Origin: an uncultured Woeseiaceae bacterium
GTDB taxonomy: Bacteria; Pseudomonadota; Gammaproteobacteria; Steroidobacterales; Woeseiaceae
Assembly: GCA_945787435.1 (NCBI GenBank)
Contig: CALZHX010000405.1
Coordinates: 1 to 12,207 of the forward strand
DNA: 12,207 nt
Direction: 5' to 3'
Part shown: in pieces, positions 1-7,750 of the stretch
How the letters are laid out: each line of letters opens with the position of its first letter
How positions within the stretch are numbered: position 1 is the stretch's first letter
The notes under the pieces: model-generated
Database searches by the model: none
What the model was told of the DNA's origin: nothing
The model's input: the letters and a program-made list of their open reading frames with translations, nothing else
Made by a program: the position numbers and the translations under genes

Positions 1-112
1 ACAGCCGCGTGTGCTCTCGCGGTTGCTCTTCGTGTCGCTCAACAACGCCATCACCGATCTGCAGCGCAACAGAACAGGCTACTGATGATGTATCGAGGGC
101 CAGTAGCTTCAC
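1..112 (-). CDS. tsaB: TsaB, tRNA threonylcarbamoyladenosine synthesis protein (N-terminal part, cut by window edge)
   Basis: Only the first 37 codons are visible, read leftward from a GTG at 112-110. They translate as M-K-L-L-A-L-D-T-S-S-V-A-C-S-V-A-L, followed after a short stretch by P-R-E-H-T-R-L. This is the characteristic TsaB (YeaZ) start: the first beta strand of the ASKHA fold with the 'LAIDTS..ACSVAL' pattern, then the 'REHT' block. In the family, TsaB is a non-catalytic partner of TsaD, needed with TsaE to add threonylcarbamoyl to A37 of ANN-decoding tRNAs in the cytoplasm. The GTG start shares four bases (GTGA) with the yoaA stop, so translation is probably coupled to yoaA. The same tsaB-after-yoaA order occurs in E. 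coli, which supports both calls. The short open stretch on the other strand at 2-85 is a shadow of this gene. Confidence 0.86.
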   Translation of the reverse strand, partial: MKLLALDTSSVACSVALQIGDGVVERHEEQPREHTRL

Positions 113-2028
113 GCAACTGCGCCTTTACTTTCATGATCGGCAAGAAAAGCCGCCACGTCATCGAACGATGTGGTCGTGGGCATGGGTTCAAAACTCTTTA
201 GGAACGTGCGGCCGTAGCTTTTCGAGGTCAGACGCGGATCGCAGAGCACAATAACGCCGTAGTCATTCTGGTCACGCAGCAAGCGCCCGGCGCCCTGCTT
301 CATTGCCAGCACCGCCTGTGGCAGCTGGTGCTCAATGAAGCCATTGCCTCCTTCACGACGAATGAACTCGAGCCGCGCCATCATCAATGGGTCCGCCGGG
401 GACGCGAACGGCAGTTTGTCGATCGCGACGATCGTCAGGGCCTGACCACGAACATCGACGCCCTCCCAAAAGCTGCCGGTACCCAAAAGAACGGCGTCGC
501 CAGCCTCGCGAAAACGGCGCAACAGATCGTCGCGGGGCGCACTCCCCTGCACCAGCAATTGCCGGCCACCCAGACTTTTTTTATGGGTGCGGCACCACTT
601 CTTCGCCGTGTTCAGTGCGCGGTGACTCGTGAACAGGCAGAACATTCCACCCGCCGTCTTCCTGAGCAGCGGTATTACGGCCTCGAGCACCGATTCGGTA
701 TGCCCGAACTCGGATGGCTGCGGCAGCCCGGGTGGCAGGTAAATGAGTCCGTTCCGGTCGACCGCATACGGACTGGGGAACGTCAGTCCTGCCACATCTA
801 CCAGGCCCATGCGTTTTGCGAAATGCGAAAAATCTTCACCCACGGCCAGTGTGGCTGATGTAAAGATCCACGCCTGGTGAGCATTGTCGATCAGGCCGTT
901 CAACGTCGATGACACATCCAGTGGCGTCAGGTTGATGCGCAGACTGCGCGGATTGATCTCGAGCCAGCGCAGGCCGTCCCAGGCATCATCGGTAGCCAGT
1001 AGTACCAGTCGTTCCATCATACTCGTCAGTTGTTCGTGCAATTTGTCGAGCTCGACCGAGCTGTCCGCGATCTCGGCAAGTGCCGTATTCAAACCTGCAA
1101 GCGCAAGCCGCAGCGTGTCGAGGGGTTCACGAAGATGATCGATGACTTCGGCGAGTTGTTGCCGGCCTTCTTCCCGTGGCGCCTCGGCCCTGAGAACTCG
1201 CACCGCCGTTTGCACCGCATCGATACGCCGCTGTAATTCGGACTGCCGAAAAGGAACCGTTGCGACCCGAACCTCATCGATCAGCCTTTCGATCTCGCGC
1301 GTGCCAAGTGACACACCGAAAAACTGTACAGCCAGATCAGGAATCTGGTGTGCCTCGTCGAGGATTATCGCCTCCGCTCCCGGCAGGAATTCGACGAAAC
1401 CCTCTTCCTTCATTGCGAGATCCGCAAGCAGCAGGTGGTGGTTTACGACGACAAGATCTGCTTCCTGCGCGGCGCGGCGTGCTTTGACAACGTGGCATTT
1501 GGAGTATTCAGGACATTTCTGGCCAAGGCAGTTATCGACAGTCGACGTTACGAACGGCCAGATTCGTGAATCCTCAGCTACCTCGGTCAGTTCAGCCTTG
1601 TCACCACTGTCTGTTCGATAGCGCCATTCGTGCACGGCATTGAGATCGTTAAGAAGTGTCTCTCCGACATCTGCGATGTGATCGAGACGCTCGAGGCAAA
1701 GGTAGTTCGCGCGTCCTTTCAGCAGCGCTGTCGCCACCGGCCGCCCGATTGCCCTGCCGATCAATGGCAGGTCGCGGTGATACAGTTGATCCTGTAACGC
1801 CTTGGTACCTGTTGAAATAATCGTCTTGCGGCCACTCTGCAGGGCCGGCAACAGGTAGGCAAATGTCTTGCCGGTTCCGGTGCCGGCCTCGACGACGAGT
1901 TTGTCGAGGTTCGCGATTGTCTCAGCCACGGCCTCGGCCATCCACGCCTGCCCGGCACGAGGCTGAAAACCCGGCAGTAGCTGCTTCAGGGGGCTGTTCG
2001 CGCCAAAAAACTCGGAAAGGTCTGTCAC
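109..2028 (-). CDS. yoaA: YoaA, DinG/XPD-family ATP-dependent DNA helicase
   Basis: A 639-residue superfamily 2 helicase, very close to the length of E. coli YoaA. Visible motifs are Walker A (AGTGTGKT, residues 48-55), the Walker B/DEAH box (224-227), the late motif G-S-F-W-E-G-V-D, and motif VI QGAGRLLR (578-585) with its arginine fingers. Four cysteines, C111, C167, C172 and C178, lie between Walker A and DEAH at the spacing expected for the 4Fe-4S cluster of XPD/DinG helicases. These enzymes unwind DNA 5'->3', and YoaA in E. coli helps repair stalled replication forks together with the HolC subunit of polymerase III. The start is a GTG at 2028-2026; the only nearby upstream ATG runs straight into a stop, so GTG is the best choice. 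The gene overlaps tsaB downstream by four bases and is divergent from pckG. Confidence 0.93.
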   Translation of the reverse strand: MTDLSEFFGANSPLKQLLPGFQPRAGQAWMAEAVAETIANLDKLVVEAGTGTGKTFAYLLPALQSGRKTIISTGTKALQDQLYHRDLPLIGRAIGRPVATALLKGRANYLCLERLDHIADVGETLLNDLNAVHEWRYRTDSGDKAELTEVAEDSRIWPFVTSTVDNCLGQKCPEYSKCHVVKARRAAQEADLVVVNHHLLLADLAMKEEGFVEFLPGAEAIILDEAHQIPDLAVQFFGVSLGTREIERLIDEVRVATVPFRQSELQRRIDAVQTAVRVLRAEAPREEGRQQLAEVIDHLREPLDTLRLALAGLNTALAEIADSSVELDKLHEQLTSMMERLVLLATDDAWDGLRWLEINPRSLRINLTPLDVSSTLNGLIDNAHQAWIFTSATLAVGEDFSHFAKRMGLVDVAGLTFPSPYAVDRNGLIYLPPGLPQPSEFGHTESVLEAVIPLLRKTAGGMFCLFTSHRALNTAKKWCRTHKKSLGGRQLLVQGSAPRDDLLRRFREAGDAVLLGTGSFWEGVDVRGQALTIVAIDKLPFASPADPLMMARLEFIRREGGNGFIEHQLPQAVLAMKQGAGRLLRDQNDYGVIVLCDPRLTSKSYGRTFLKSFEPMPTTTSFDDVAAFLADHESKGAVA

Positions 2029-2076
2029 CCGTTAATGGTTACATGGATAGGTTGTGTTTCACAGTTTCGAATGCGG

Positions 2077-2104
2077 TAAATACGGGCTGCATATTGGCTT
2101 GCAA
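2077..2104 (-). promoter_or_regulatory. Possible yoaA-tsaB promoter
   Basis: Reading leftward there is a TTGCAA (2104-2099), a 16-base spacer, and TATTTA (2082-2077), which resembles a sigma-70 -35/-10 pair about 50 bases before the yoaA GTG. The TTGCAA is its own reverse complement and sits just before the proposed pckG -10, so the two divergent promoters would overlap. The match is moderate and judged by eye. Confidence 0.3.
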
Positions 2105-2108
2105 TCCG

Positions 2109-2114
2109 TATAAT
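2109..2114 (+). promoter_or_regulatory. Possible pckG -10 box
   Basis: A perfect TATAAT lies 57 bases before the pckG ATG. At the correct spacing upstream the -35 is poor (GCTGCA at 2086-2091), so this promoter would probably need an activator, which would fit a gluconeogenic gene that must be controlled. The activator is inference; no operator is recognised. Confidence 0.35.
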
Positions 2115-2135
2115 TGCCCACCCTACAAAACTGTA

Positions 2136-2150
2136 GTGCGCCTTGCGCAC
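2136..2150 (+). repeat. Perfect 6-bp inverted repeat in the pckG leader
   Basis: GTGCGC, then CTT, then GCGCAC: a perfect inverted repeat between the possible pckG -10 and its ATG. It would fall early in the pckG mRNA, ending 21 bases before the start codon. It could be a protein-binding operator or a small 5' hairpin; there is no T-run, so it is not a terminator. Chance occurrence cannot be excluded. Confidence 0.35.
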
Positions 2151-2171
2151 GGCTATCCAGAGAACCTTTCG

Positions 2172-3923
2172 ATGACAACTCAACTACCGAGCCTCCAGCA
2201 GTGGGTGGACGAGGTCGCGGCCCGCACTCAACCCAATCAGATTCACTGGTGCACGGGTTCCGATATCGAATACCAGAAGCTGATCGACATGATGACCGCG
2301 GATGGCACACTGTCGCCACTCGATCAAGATGAATACCCGAACTGTTACCTGCACTTGTCGGACCCGAGCGACGTCGCTCGCGTGGAGCACCTGACTTTCG
2401 TCTGCACTAAGGAACAGGAGGACGCGGGCCCGAATAATAACTGGATGAGCCCCGCGGATGGCCACGCAAAAATCGACGCCTTGTTCGAAGGTGCGATGAA
2501 GGGCCGTACGATGTACGTCATCCCCTACTGCATGGGACCGATCCATTCGCCGTATTCCCGTTGTGGCGTTGAAATCACAGACAGCCCCTATGTCGTGGCT
2601 AACATGAAGCTCATGACACGCATGGGGTCGGAGGCACTGGCGCGAATCGAATCTGAAGAAAAATTTGTCAAGGGTCTGCACTCGACAGGCGATCTCGATC
2701 CGGAACGACGCTTTATCATGCACTTTCCGCACGAGCTTTCGATCAAGAGCTTTGGTTCTGGCTATGGCGGCAATGCGCTCTTGGGCAAGAAGTGCCATGC
2801 GCTGCGTATCGCCAGCTACCAGGCCCGTACCGAAGGCTGGCTGGCTGAGCACATGCTGATCATGGGTGTCGAAAACCCCGATGGGCAGACGCACTACATT
2901 GCCTGTGCCCTGCCTTCTGCCTGCGGCAAAACCAATCTCGCCATGCTGATTCCGCCAGAGTCACTGCCTGGCTGGAAAATCTGGACTCTCGGCGACGATA
3001 TCGCCTGGTTGCACCTCGACGAGACAGGTCAGCTCCGCGCAATTAATCCGGAGTCAGGCTTTTTCGGCGTCGTCCCAGGGACCAACGAGAAGACAAACAA
3101 GAACGCCTTCGACATGATCCATCGTGACGCAATCTTTACAAACGTCGGGCGCACAGCGGACAACAAACCGTGGTGGGAAGGCAAGAACGTGGGCGAGCCC
3201 GCATTTGACTGGCAGGGCCAGGAGTATGACCCGGAAAACGGTCCGGCCGCGCACCCCAACTCGCGTTTCACGATCGCCGCAACCAACAATCCCAGCTATT
3301 CATCTCTGAGCGAAGCACCGGAAGGTGTGCCGATCTCGGCAATCGTATTTGGCGGGCGCCGCGCGACCGTAACACCGCTGGTTTACGAGGCGAAGAACTG
3401 GAAACAGGGCGTCATGCTTGGTGCCAGCATCGGTTCCAAGCTGACCGCAGCGGCGGCAGGTGAGGTCGGCAAAATCCGGCGCGATCCAATGGCCATGAAG
3501 CCGTTCTGCGGCTACAACTTCGGCGACTACTGGCAGCACTGGCTGTCGTTCGAAGACCGCACAAACAAGCTGCCAAAGATCTTTGGCGTCAACTGGTTCC
3601 GCCAGGACGACGACGGCAATTTCCTCTGGCCAGGCTTTGGTGAGAACCTGCGTGTACTCCGCTGGATCATCGACCGTTGCGAAAATCGCGTAGGAGCGGT
3701 TGAATCTCCGATTGGCTTGTTACCCGAGGACGGCGGTATTGACACGACCGGTCTCGATTTAAGCGCGGAAGTAATGCGGGCGTTGACCACGGTCGATGTC
3801 GAGCACTGGCGGACCGAGAATTCGCACTTCTCAGACTATCTGGATGGGTACGGCAAGCACGTGCCCAACGCGCTCCGGGAAGAACAACGGCACATGGCTG
3901 CCGAACTGGAGAAACTGGCGTAA
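2172..3923 (+). CDS. pckG: Phosphoenolpyruvate carboxykinase (GTP)
   Basis: A 583-residue cytoplasmic enzyme that converts oxaloacetate plus GTP to phosphoenolpyruvate, CO2 and GDP, the entry step of gluconeogenesis. The GTP-type family is clear from the substrate-binding block around G-Y-G-G-N (197-201) and L-L-G-K-K-C, the P-loop SACGKTN with its reactive cysteine C251, the metal-binding G-D-D-I-A-W-L (274-280), the N-S-R-F-T motif (363-367), and F-G-G-R-R-A-T (393-399). The frame stays open upstream to 1863, but that part overlaps yoaA and has no family similarity; the ATG at 2172 gives the normal N-terminus and near-normal length, slightly under the usual 600 or so. It stands alone, divergent from yoaA and convergent with the cyclase gene. 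Many gammaproteobacteria use the unrelated ATP-type enzyme (pckA) instead. Confidence 0.95.
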   Translation: MTTQLPSLQQWVDEVAARTQPNQIHWCTGSDIEYQKLIDMMTADGTLSPLDQDEYPNCYLHLSDPSDVARVEHLTFVCTKEQEDAGPNNNWMSPADGHAKIDALFEGAMKGRTMYVIPYCMGPIHSPYSRCGVEITDSPYVVANMKLMTRMGSEALARIESEEKFVKGLHSTGDLDPERRFIMHFPHELSIKSFGSGYGGNALLGKKCHALRIASYQARTEGWLAEHMLIMGVENPDGQTHYIACALPSACGKTNLAMLIPPESLPGWKIWTLGDDIAWLHLDETGQLRAINPESGFFGVVPGTNEKTNKNAFDMIHRDAIFTNVGRTADNKPWWEGKNVGEPAFDWQGQEYDPENGPAAHPNSRFTIAATNNPSYSSLSEAPEGVPISAIVFGGRRATVTPLVYEAKNWKQGVMLGASIGSKLTAAAAGEVGKIRRDPMAMKPFCGYNFGDYWQHWLSFEDRTNKLPKIFGVNWFRQDDDGNFLWPGFGENLRVLRWIIDRCENRVGAVESPIGLLPEDGGIDTTGLDLSAEVMRALTTVDVEHWRTENSHFSDYLDGYGKHVPNALREEQRHMAAELEKLA

Positions 3924-3930
3924 TGCTGGA

Positions 3931-3954
3931 GTCAGGGCCCACGGGCTGACCCTG
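3931..3954. terminator. Weak hairpin between converging genes
   Basis: In the 37 bases between the pckG stop and the cyclase stop, two alternative inverted repeats can form: GTCAG (3931-3935) with CTGAC (3946-3950), or CAGGG (3933-3937) with CCCTG (3950-3954). Position suggests a two-way transcription stop, but neither strand has a T-run after the stem, so it is not a typical Rho-independent terminator. Confidence 0.25.
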
Positions 3955-3960
3955 TAGCGA

Positions 3961-4857
3961 CTACTCGACAGATTTGAAGTGTATTGCCAGCGATGCGCCG
4001 GGTTCTTCGGCGCGGCCAAGGCCGATCGTACCTTCGCCGCTGATTTCCGTCGAATCACGACGTACAAAAGTCTCTTCGCCGAGCAAATTCAATACGAATG
4101 TTCCATTGGTGCTCTGGTCGACAAGCATAAATTTCCCGCGGCGCATTTCGACCTTGGCATGAATGCGTGAGATCAGGTTGCCCTTGACCACGAGATCGTT
4201 GTCTTCGGCACGGCCCATAATGACGTTCTTGCGCCTGTCACTAACTTCGATAGTCTGGTCGCGAAACGACAACTTTAGTTTCGCCGCCTTGCGTTTCTGA
4301 TTCTCCCACTCGATGGTCGGCAACATGCTGGTTGCTTCTTCGGGGTTCCACAGAAATTCGTACAGTGCGACTTCGTCCAGTTTGCCGCGAACCGTCGCGA
4401 TGTCGATCTGCCGTGTTTGTTTCTTGAGTTCGCGGCTCATTTGGTCGACTGTGCCACCGGAAATCACGATCTGGCGAGCCTTGGCCTGCGAGGACATGCG
4501 ATTCGCCGTGTGCACGGCAGCACCGAAAATGTCGTATTGCTCCTGAACGACCGGACCATAGTGGCAACCGATACGAATCGATACAGTTATACGGTCTTCC
4601 TGCTTGGTGTCGGCCGAAATACGCGATTGCATCATCACGGCCGCACCCATCGCTTCCTCAACTGTTGGAAACGTGGACATAACCTCATCACCAATCGTCT
4701 TGATAACAGTACCGTTGTACTGATGGGTGGCGTCTTTCATAGTGTCCAGGCACAGGGCGACTGTCTCGCTGGCTTTGGTATCACCAAACTTGTCGTACAG
4801 CTGCGTGCTGCCGACAACATCAGCAAACACAATCGCGACTTCAAGATCCTTTGCCAT
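3961..4857 (-). CDS. Class III adenylate/guanylate cyclase with C-terminal FHA domain
   Basis: A soluble 298-residue protein with no signal peptide or membrane segment. Residues 5-170 form a class III nucleotide cyclase domain: metal-binding D13 (F-A-D-V-V-G-S-T) and D57 (K-T-I-G-D-E), with K53 and D109 at the positions that usually select adenine, which points to cAMP rather than cGMP. The transition-state pair is unusual: the expected Asn is His (H116 in V-H-T-A-N-R), while the Arg four residues later (R120) is kept. Residues about 195-295 form an FHA domain with G215-R216, S230-R231-x-H233 and N251-G252-T253, the phosphothreonine-binding residues. The protein therefore probably makes a cyclic nucleotide, or once did, in response to a phosphorylated partner; no Ser/Thr kinase is in view. 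It is the last gene of a probable dusA-methyltransferase-cyclase group, 51 bases after the methyltransferase. Confidence 0.88.
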   Translation of the reverse strand: MAKDLEVAIVFADVVGSTQLYDKFGDTKASETVALCLDTMKDATHQYNGTVIKTIGDEVMSTFPTVEEAMGAAVMMQSRISADTKQEDRITVSIRIGCHYGPVVQEQYDIFGAAVHTANRMSSQAKARQIVISGGTVDQMSRELKKQTRQIDIATVRGKLDEVALYEFLWNPEEATSMLPTIEWENQKRKAAKLKLSFRDQTIEVSDRRKNVIMGRAEDNDLVVKGNLISRIHAKVEMRRGKFMLVDQSTNGTFVLNLLGEETFVRRDSTEISGEGTIGLGRAEEPGASLAIHFKSVE

Positions 4858-4908
4858 AATGAGCCCGTAACTACCTAATAACGAAGCTTTTTTTGAACAA
4901 ATTGGGCT

Positions 4909-5694
4909 TCATTTTTCAGCAACAATATACGCTATCCAGGCGAGATCTGCCTCACCCTTGTCGTTCGGAGTGAATATGCCGTTGCCCTCACCATCTTCGT
5001 CTTCGCCCTCCCAGTAGACTGTCACATTGGTGAAACCGGCGTCGTGCAACATGTCACGTAATTCCGGGGCGGTCCAAAGGCGCCAGGCATAGCTGAATGC
5101 CTTCTTTAGCTTGGAACCGTCAGGGAATTTGAAGTGGATGTAGCACTGCATGTGATTTGTTACGGGATAAAACCTGGCCTGGTGCCAGACGTACGTGAAG
5201 CCATCATGTTTCGTCTTTTCACGGGTTTCTTCAAACGACTCGGGACCACCGAACATATCCATGAACAGGACGCCGTCGTCCTCAAGAGCATCAAGACAGC
5301 GACGCATGTAAGCAACCATCTGCGCACGTTCTTCGAAGATCCAATAGCTGAAGATAAAGGCCACCAGTATGTCGACCTTTGGTGTCTCGACCGTCTGCAC
5401 GTCAGACTCGATCAGACGAACCCGCGCCTGATCCGCAGTGTCGAGTCGGTTCACGCGATTCTGTCGACCCCATTCAAGTACGGACGAATCGATATCGACG
5501 CCGACTGCCGAGTATTCATCACCCTGCCCCACCCATTCGCAAGCCAGGCTGGCGGTGCCACAAAAATCTTCGCGAAACGTATGCGCAGTCCTTCCTCTGA
5601 GCTCACGAAATGTGGTGCTCAGGAATTTCACTTCGTTTTCGACGTTTTGAACTGACTCCTCGTATAACTCGTGGATATCGGCCATTTCGGCCAT
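4909..5694 (-). CDS. Class I SAM-dependent methyltransferase, substrate unknown
   Basis: A 261-residue Rossmann-fold methyltransferase. The SAM-binding motif I is the less common form E-D-F-C-G-T-A (42-48) in place of a Gly-rich loop, followed by V-G-V-D-I-D (64-69), whose last Asp should bind the SAM ribose. The C-terminal third carries a run of acidic residues (W-E-G-E-D-E-D-G-E, 228-236) and a hydrophobic last strand. I do not recognise the substrate. An ATG at 5733 would add 13 residues (M-G-A-K-S-L-K-K-N-K-G-P-T), but its only purine-rich site is 13 bases away. The ATG at 5694 has an AAAGGG nearby and begins close to where the D-I-H-E-L-Y-E family-like start is seen; the next ATG (5685) is also possible. 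It lies 80 bases after dusA, in the same direction. Confidence 0.8.
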   Translation of the reverse strand: MAEMADIHELYEESVQNVENEVKFLSTTFRELRGRTAHTFREDFCGTASLACEWVGQGDEYSAVGVDIDSSVLEWGRQNRVNRLDTADQARVRLIESDVQTVETPKVDILVAFIFSYWIFEERAQMVAYMRRCLDALEDDGVLFMDMFGGPESFEETREKTKHDGFTYVWHQARFYPVTNHMQCYIHFKFPDGSKLKKAFSYAWRLWTAPELRDMLHDAGFTNVTVYWEGEDEDGEGNGIFTPNDKGEADLAWIAYIVAEK

Positions 5695-5774
5695 CGTTGG
5701 CCCTTTATTCTTCTTCAATGATTTAGCGCCCATGAATTGGCTATCGCTCCGGCATATCGTGTGAACTCGATATT

Positions 5775-6740
5775 CTATGCTGCAACTGGCATGGCATCCA
5801 GCGCTTCTAGCAGAACTTCTGTCCCCGCTCCGTCACGATAGGCATTCTCGCTGATGTAGCGACGCCAGGCGCGTGCACCAGGAATTCCCGCAAACAGCCC
5901 AACCATATGCCGGGTGATTCGCCCAAGTCGCTCACCCTGTGCGAGCTCACGCTTGATATAGGGAAGCATCTGCTCAACAACATCACGTCGACCAGGTAAC
6001 GGCACCTGCGGGTTCATGTGATGTTCGAGTTCGGCCAGGAAGTACGGGTGATGATATGCCTGCCGACCGATCATGGCGCCATCAACGCGCTTGAGCACGT
6101 CCTCAACGTGGCCGATTTCCGAGATCCCGCCATTAAGTACGATCTCGAGGCCGGGATTGGCTTCCTTCAGCCGATAGACACGATCGTAGTTCAGCGGCGG
6201 CACGGTTCGGTTTTCCTTGGGGCTCAATCCGTCAAGAATCGCAATTCGGGCGTGGACGATGAATTTCCGACAGCCGGCGGCCGACAAGGTATCCACGAAT
6301 CGTGTCAGGAACTCATCGCTGTCGTGATCGTCAATTCCTATTCGCGTCTTGACTGTCACAGGTATATCGATACCAGACCTCATGGCTGAATAGCAGTCAG
6401 CAACAATGTCGGGCTGCGCCATAAGGCAGGCACCAAACTGCCCGCTCTGCACCCGGTCGCTCGGACAACCCACATTGATGTTGATTTCGTCGTAACCCGA
6501 ACTCGCCGCACGCGCTGCGGCTTCTGCCATCAATACCGGGTCGCTGCCACCCAGTTGAACGGCGACTGGATGTTCAGAGTCATCGTATCGGAGCAATGAT
6601 TCCGCATCTCCGAAATGCAGGGCGTTTGCCGTCACCATCTCGGTGTACAGAAAAACACCCGGGCTCAATAGCCGCATGAAGTAGCGGCAATGACGATCGG
6701 TCCAGTCCATCATTGGGGCTACGTAGATCTTGTTTTTCAT
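5775..6740 (-). CDS. dusA: DusA, tRNA-dihydrouridine(20/20a) synthase
   Basis: A 321-residue FMN- and NADPH-dependent TIM-barrel enzyme that reduces uridines 20/20a in the tRNA D-loop. The sequence follows E. coli DusA closely: V-A-P-M-M-D-W-T-D-R-H-C-R-Y at the start (7-20), V-Q-L-G-G-S-D-P (61-68), the catalytic-cysteine block N-V-G-C-P-S-D-R-V-Q (C92), F-G-A-C-L-M (102-107), V-K-T-R-I-G-I-D-D (130-138, K131 contacting the flavin), L-S-P-K-E-N-R, and I-T-R-H-M with G-I-P-G-A-R-A-W-R-R-Y near the end. The frame extends to a TTG at 6785, but the extra 15 residues have no counterpart; the ATG at 6740 places the barrel's first strand immediately after the start, though its ribosome site is weak. 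It is probably the first gene of the leftward group that continues with the methyltransferase and cyclase. Confidence 0.94.
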   Translation of the reverse strand: MKNKIYVAPMMDWTDRHCRYFMRLLSPGVFLYTEMVTANALHFGDAESLLRYDDSEHPVAVQLGGSDPVLMAEAAARAASSGYDEININVGCPSDRVQSGQFGACLMAQPDIVADCYSAMRSGIDIPVTVKTRIGIDDHDSDEFLTRFVDTLSAAGCRKFIVHARIAILDGLSPKENRTVPPLNYDRVYRLKEANPGLEIVLNGGISEIGHVEDVLKRVDGAMIGRQAYHHPYFLAELEHHMNPQVPLPGRRDVVEQMLPYIKRELAQGERLGRITRHMVGLFAGIPGARAWRRYISENAYRDGAGTEVLLEALDAMPVAA

Positions 6741-6859
6741 AGCGGCTCTTGGTTTGGGTAACGGGCGGCTGAAAGCAGCCACCAATGCTACCCCAACACG
6801 GCCATCTCCTTCAGCTTATTCAGGTTTGGTTCAGCCACTCCCACGTAGCTTGTTTACTG

Positions 6860-6875
6860 GCGGTCACCGAACCGC
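6860..6875. repeat. Short inverted repeat before the envelope operon
   Basis: GCGGT, six bases, ACCGC: a small inverted repeat in the 168-base gap between the dusA start and the first gene of the plus-strand operon. It ends 33 bases before the ATG at 6909. It could be an operator or mRNA hairpin, but it is short enough to be chance. I see no convincing sigma-70 promoter in this gap on either strand. Confidence 0.2.
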
Positions 6876-6908
6876 AAACAGCATTCCATCAACATGGGAG
6901 ATGGCGAA

Positions 6909-7727
6909 ATGGAACCTACATCCCGGCGACGACTGGCGCACGGAATTCTCGCGTCCACGGCACTACTCCTGGTTGCCGTAGCTCAGGCCAACACACCCAC
7001 AATTCGATTGTTCCCTACGACTGTAGTCGAAGACCTGCGACAAACGAGTTCGGTTGCACGAGAAATGGAGACCGGTCTGCAGGAAGTCATCGGCCGCCTG
7101 GATCAGCAGCAGCAGCTGTATCTCGAGAGCAAATGCGACGGCGCAGAGGACGATCCGGGATGCCAGCGCCTCGCGAAGCAGATCGGCGCAACCTACCTCG
7201 ACATGCTCGGCATCATGGAAGAACGCCTGCCGGACATGGAACACACCGTCAACAACACACGGCTTAGCCTCGAAAAGCGGCTGCGCAGCGAACTCGGAAA
7301 TAAAATGACGTCCTGGACGCTGCAGGAAACACTGCTCGGTGGCAACCCGCCCAAGGACATGGCGGCACCGACACCGAGCCTGCGTGGACGGTCCGGCATG
7401 CGGCTCAGTGAGCGTTTCAGCCAATACTACAAACTGGTTGCCTCGTCGAGCAGCCACACAGACCAGTCATTGGCTGTCCTTGCTTCGGATATCTACCTGG
7501 ACATGGAAGAGACCAGCATGCTGATCGCCAGAACTCGCGAGGAAATAGCGCGCGCCACGCTCATCGAACAACTGAATCAGTCATTCGGGACCATTACTCC
7601 CGAGATGATGGAGGTTGTCGGCGGCGTGAAGACCATCCTGTTCGGTGACGATACGGCGCTTGCGCCGGTCGCCGGACCGCCCCCGGGAAGCGTCGAACAA
7701 GCGTATCGCAGCCCGCTGCAAAACTAA
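6909..7727 (+). CDS. Exported alpha-helical protein of unknown function, first gene of envelope operon
   Basis: A 272-residue protein that I do not recognise. It begins with a clear signal peptide: a basic n-region (R6-R7-R8), a hydrophobic core (about 13-24), and a probable cleavage site after A-Q-A (27), so the mature protein should be periplasmic. The rest is predicted by eye to be mostly helical and rich in Gln, Glu and Met, with two cysteines nine residues apart (C76, C85) that could form a disulfide, and a Pro-rich tail (P-P-P-G). An in-frame ATG lies at 6894, but the ATG at 6909 has a strong GGGAG (6896-6900) eight bases away and gives a proper signal peptide. It heads a seven-gene operon, 23 bases ahead of a lipoprotein gene, so it probably serves the same envelope assembly as the stator-like genes. 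Confidence 0.8.
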   Translation: MEPTSRRRLAHGILASTALLLVAVAQANTPTIRLFPTTVVEDLRQTSSVAREMETGLQEVIGRLDQQQQLYLESKCDGAEDDPGCQRLAKQIGATYLDMLGIMEERLPDMEHTVNNTRLSLEKRLRSELGNKMTSWTLQETLLGGNPPKDMAAPTPSLRGRSGMRLSERFSQYYKLVASSSSHTDQSLAVLASDIYLDMEETSMLIARTREEIARATLIEQLNQSFGTITPEMMEVVGGVKTILFGDDTALAPVAGPPPGSVEQAYRSPLQN

Positions 7728-7750
7728 CCCAATTTCCTGGAGACCACGCC

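Noticed and set aside
2..85. Plus-strand open end that looks like the C-terminus of a gene
   Set aside because: The opposite strand encodes an unmistakable TsaB N-terminus in the same place, coupled to yoaA.
1863..2171. N-terminal extension of pckG by 103 codons
   Set aside because: It overlaps the yoaA 5' end, is Arg/Pro/Ser-rich with no PEPCK similarity, and the ATG at 2172 gives the normal family start.
2184..2894. Minus-strand 236-residue frame inside pckG
   Set aside because: It lies fully opposite strongly conserved PEPCK coding sequence and has no recognisable domain.
6741..6785. TTG-initiated 15-residue extension of DusA
   Set aside because: No counterpart in DusA proteins; the internal ATG at 6740 places the conserved barrel start correctly.
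6786..6830. Minus-strand AAGGAG followed by a four-codon mini-ORF before dusA
   Set aside because: It has a good ribosome-site sequence but the ORF is too short to support as a leader peptide and has no attenuator hairpins around it.
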